From NCBI RefSeq assembly GCF_023715345.1, contig NZ_JAMBNY010000007.1:1-64000 (forward strand): DNA of 64,000 bases, given 5' to 3'. Positions 63,984 to 64,000 of this stretch are shown here, one piece after another. The DNA comes from Paenibacillus camelliae. GTDB lineage: Bacteria > Bacillota > Bacilli > Paenibacillales > Paenibacillaceae. Within the stretch, counting starts at the first letter, position 1. Every line of letters starts with the position of its first letter. A program made the position numbers and the translations under genes. A model generated the notes under the pieces. That model saw nothing but the letters and a program-made list of their open reading frames with translations. It made no database searches and was not told the origin of the DNA.

Positions 63984-64000
63984 CCTACATATTATTATTT

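Noticed and set aside
51593..64000. Integrase, transposase, tRNA or att site at the island edges
   Set aside because: None could be recognised by reading both strands; direct repeats flanking the island would need a computed comparison with an empty site.

Overview
The window looks like the chromosome of a Gram-positive, spore-forming Bacillales bacterium, most likely Paenibacillus or a close relative. The evidence is the S-layer homology (SLH) anchored exoenzymes, two YesM/YesN-type two-component systems each beside a sugar ABC importer, a very large membrane-bound AraC regulator, a BstA/YfiT-like bacillithiol transferase, an Amj-like lipid II flippase, a Zur-box-controlled ZinT lipoprotein and a Spo0E-like peptide. 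No rRNA, tRNA, CRISPR array or intact insertion sequence was seen. Family assignments come from reading the translated sequences; no database search was run.

Layout. Positions 1-5.1 kb (minus strand) hold a membrane AraC regulator, a solute-binding protein without a lipobox, and a small PH-domain protein. Positions 5.4-8.1 kb hold an SLH-anchored PAP2 phosphatase with an autotransporter-type repeat. Positions 8.6-14.8 kb are a sugar uptake cluster: YesM-type kinase, YesN-type regulator, lipoprotein binding protein and two permeases. Positions 15.1-19.1 kb pair a secreted esterase carrying cohesin and dockerin modules with a cohesin-SLH surface protein, which together could form a minimal cellulosome-like surface complex. 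Positions 19.2-26 kb are housekeeping: class A PBP, BstA-like protein, Dus, Amj, GNAT and ZinT. Positions 26.4-35.8 kb hold an SLH-anchored glucuronoyl-esterase-like giant, a small RelE/ParE toxin-antitoxin pair and a large GH51 arabinofuranosidase. These fit degradation of glucuronoarabinoxylan.

Positions 36-42.7 kb hold a repeat protein, a small membrane-anchored protein, LigD with phosphoesterase-ligase-polymerase order, a frameshifted chemotaxis receptor and an EAL protein. Positions 42.8-51.5 kb are a second two-component system divergent from a binding protein, two permeases, a ROK kinase, a NanA-like aldolase and NanE. This is a likely amino-sugar or sialic acid uptake and catabolism operon.

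Positions about 51.6-63.3 kb are visibly more AT-rich and form a defence island: an orphan membrane protein, an EVE-McrB/McrC modification-dependent restriction system, a TIR protein with a degenerate NTPase region and a TPR-like tail, a PUA-like small protein next to an NgoBV-like restriction endonuclease, and a convergent C5-cytosine methyltransferase. Two stretches of 0.7-1 kb without genes separate these units. The window ends with a short Spo0E-like gene. The points most worth following up are the TIR protein, the coexistence of McrBC with an m5C methyltransferase, and the cohesin/dockerin/SLH pair.
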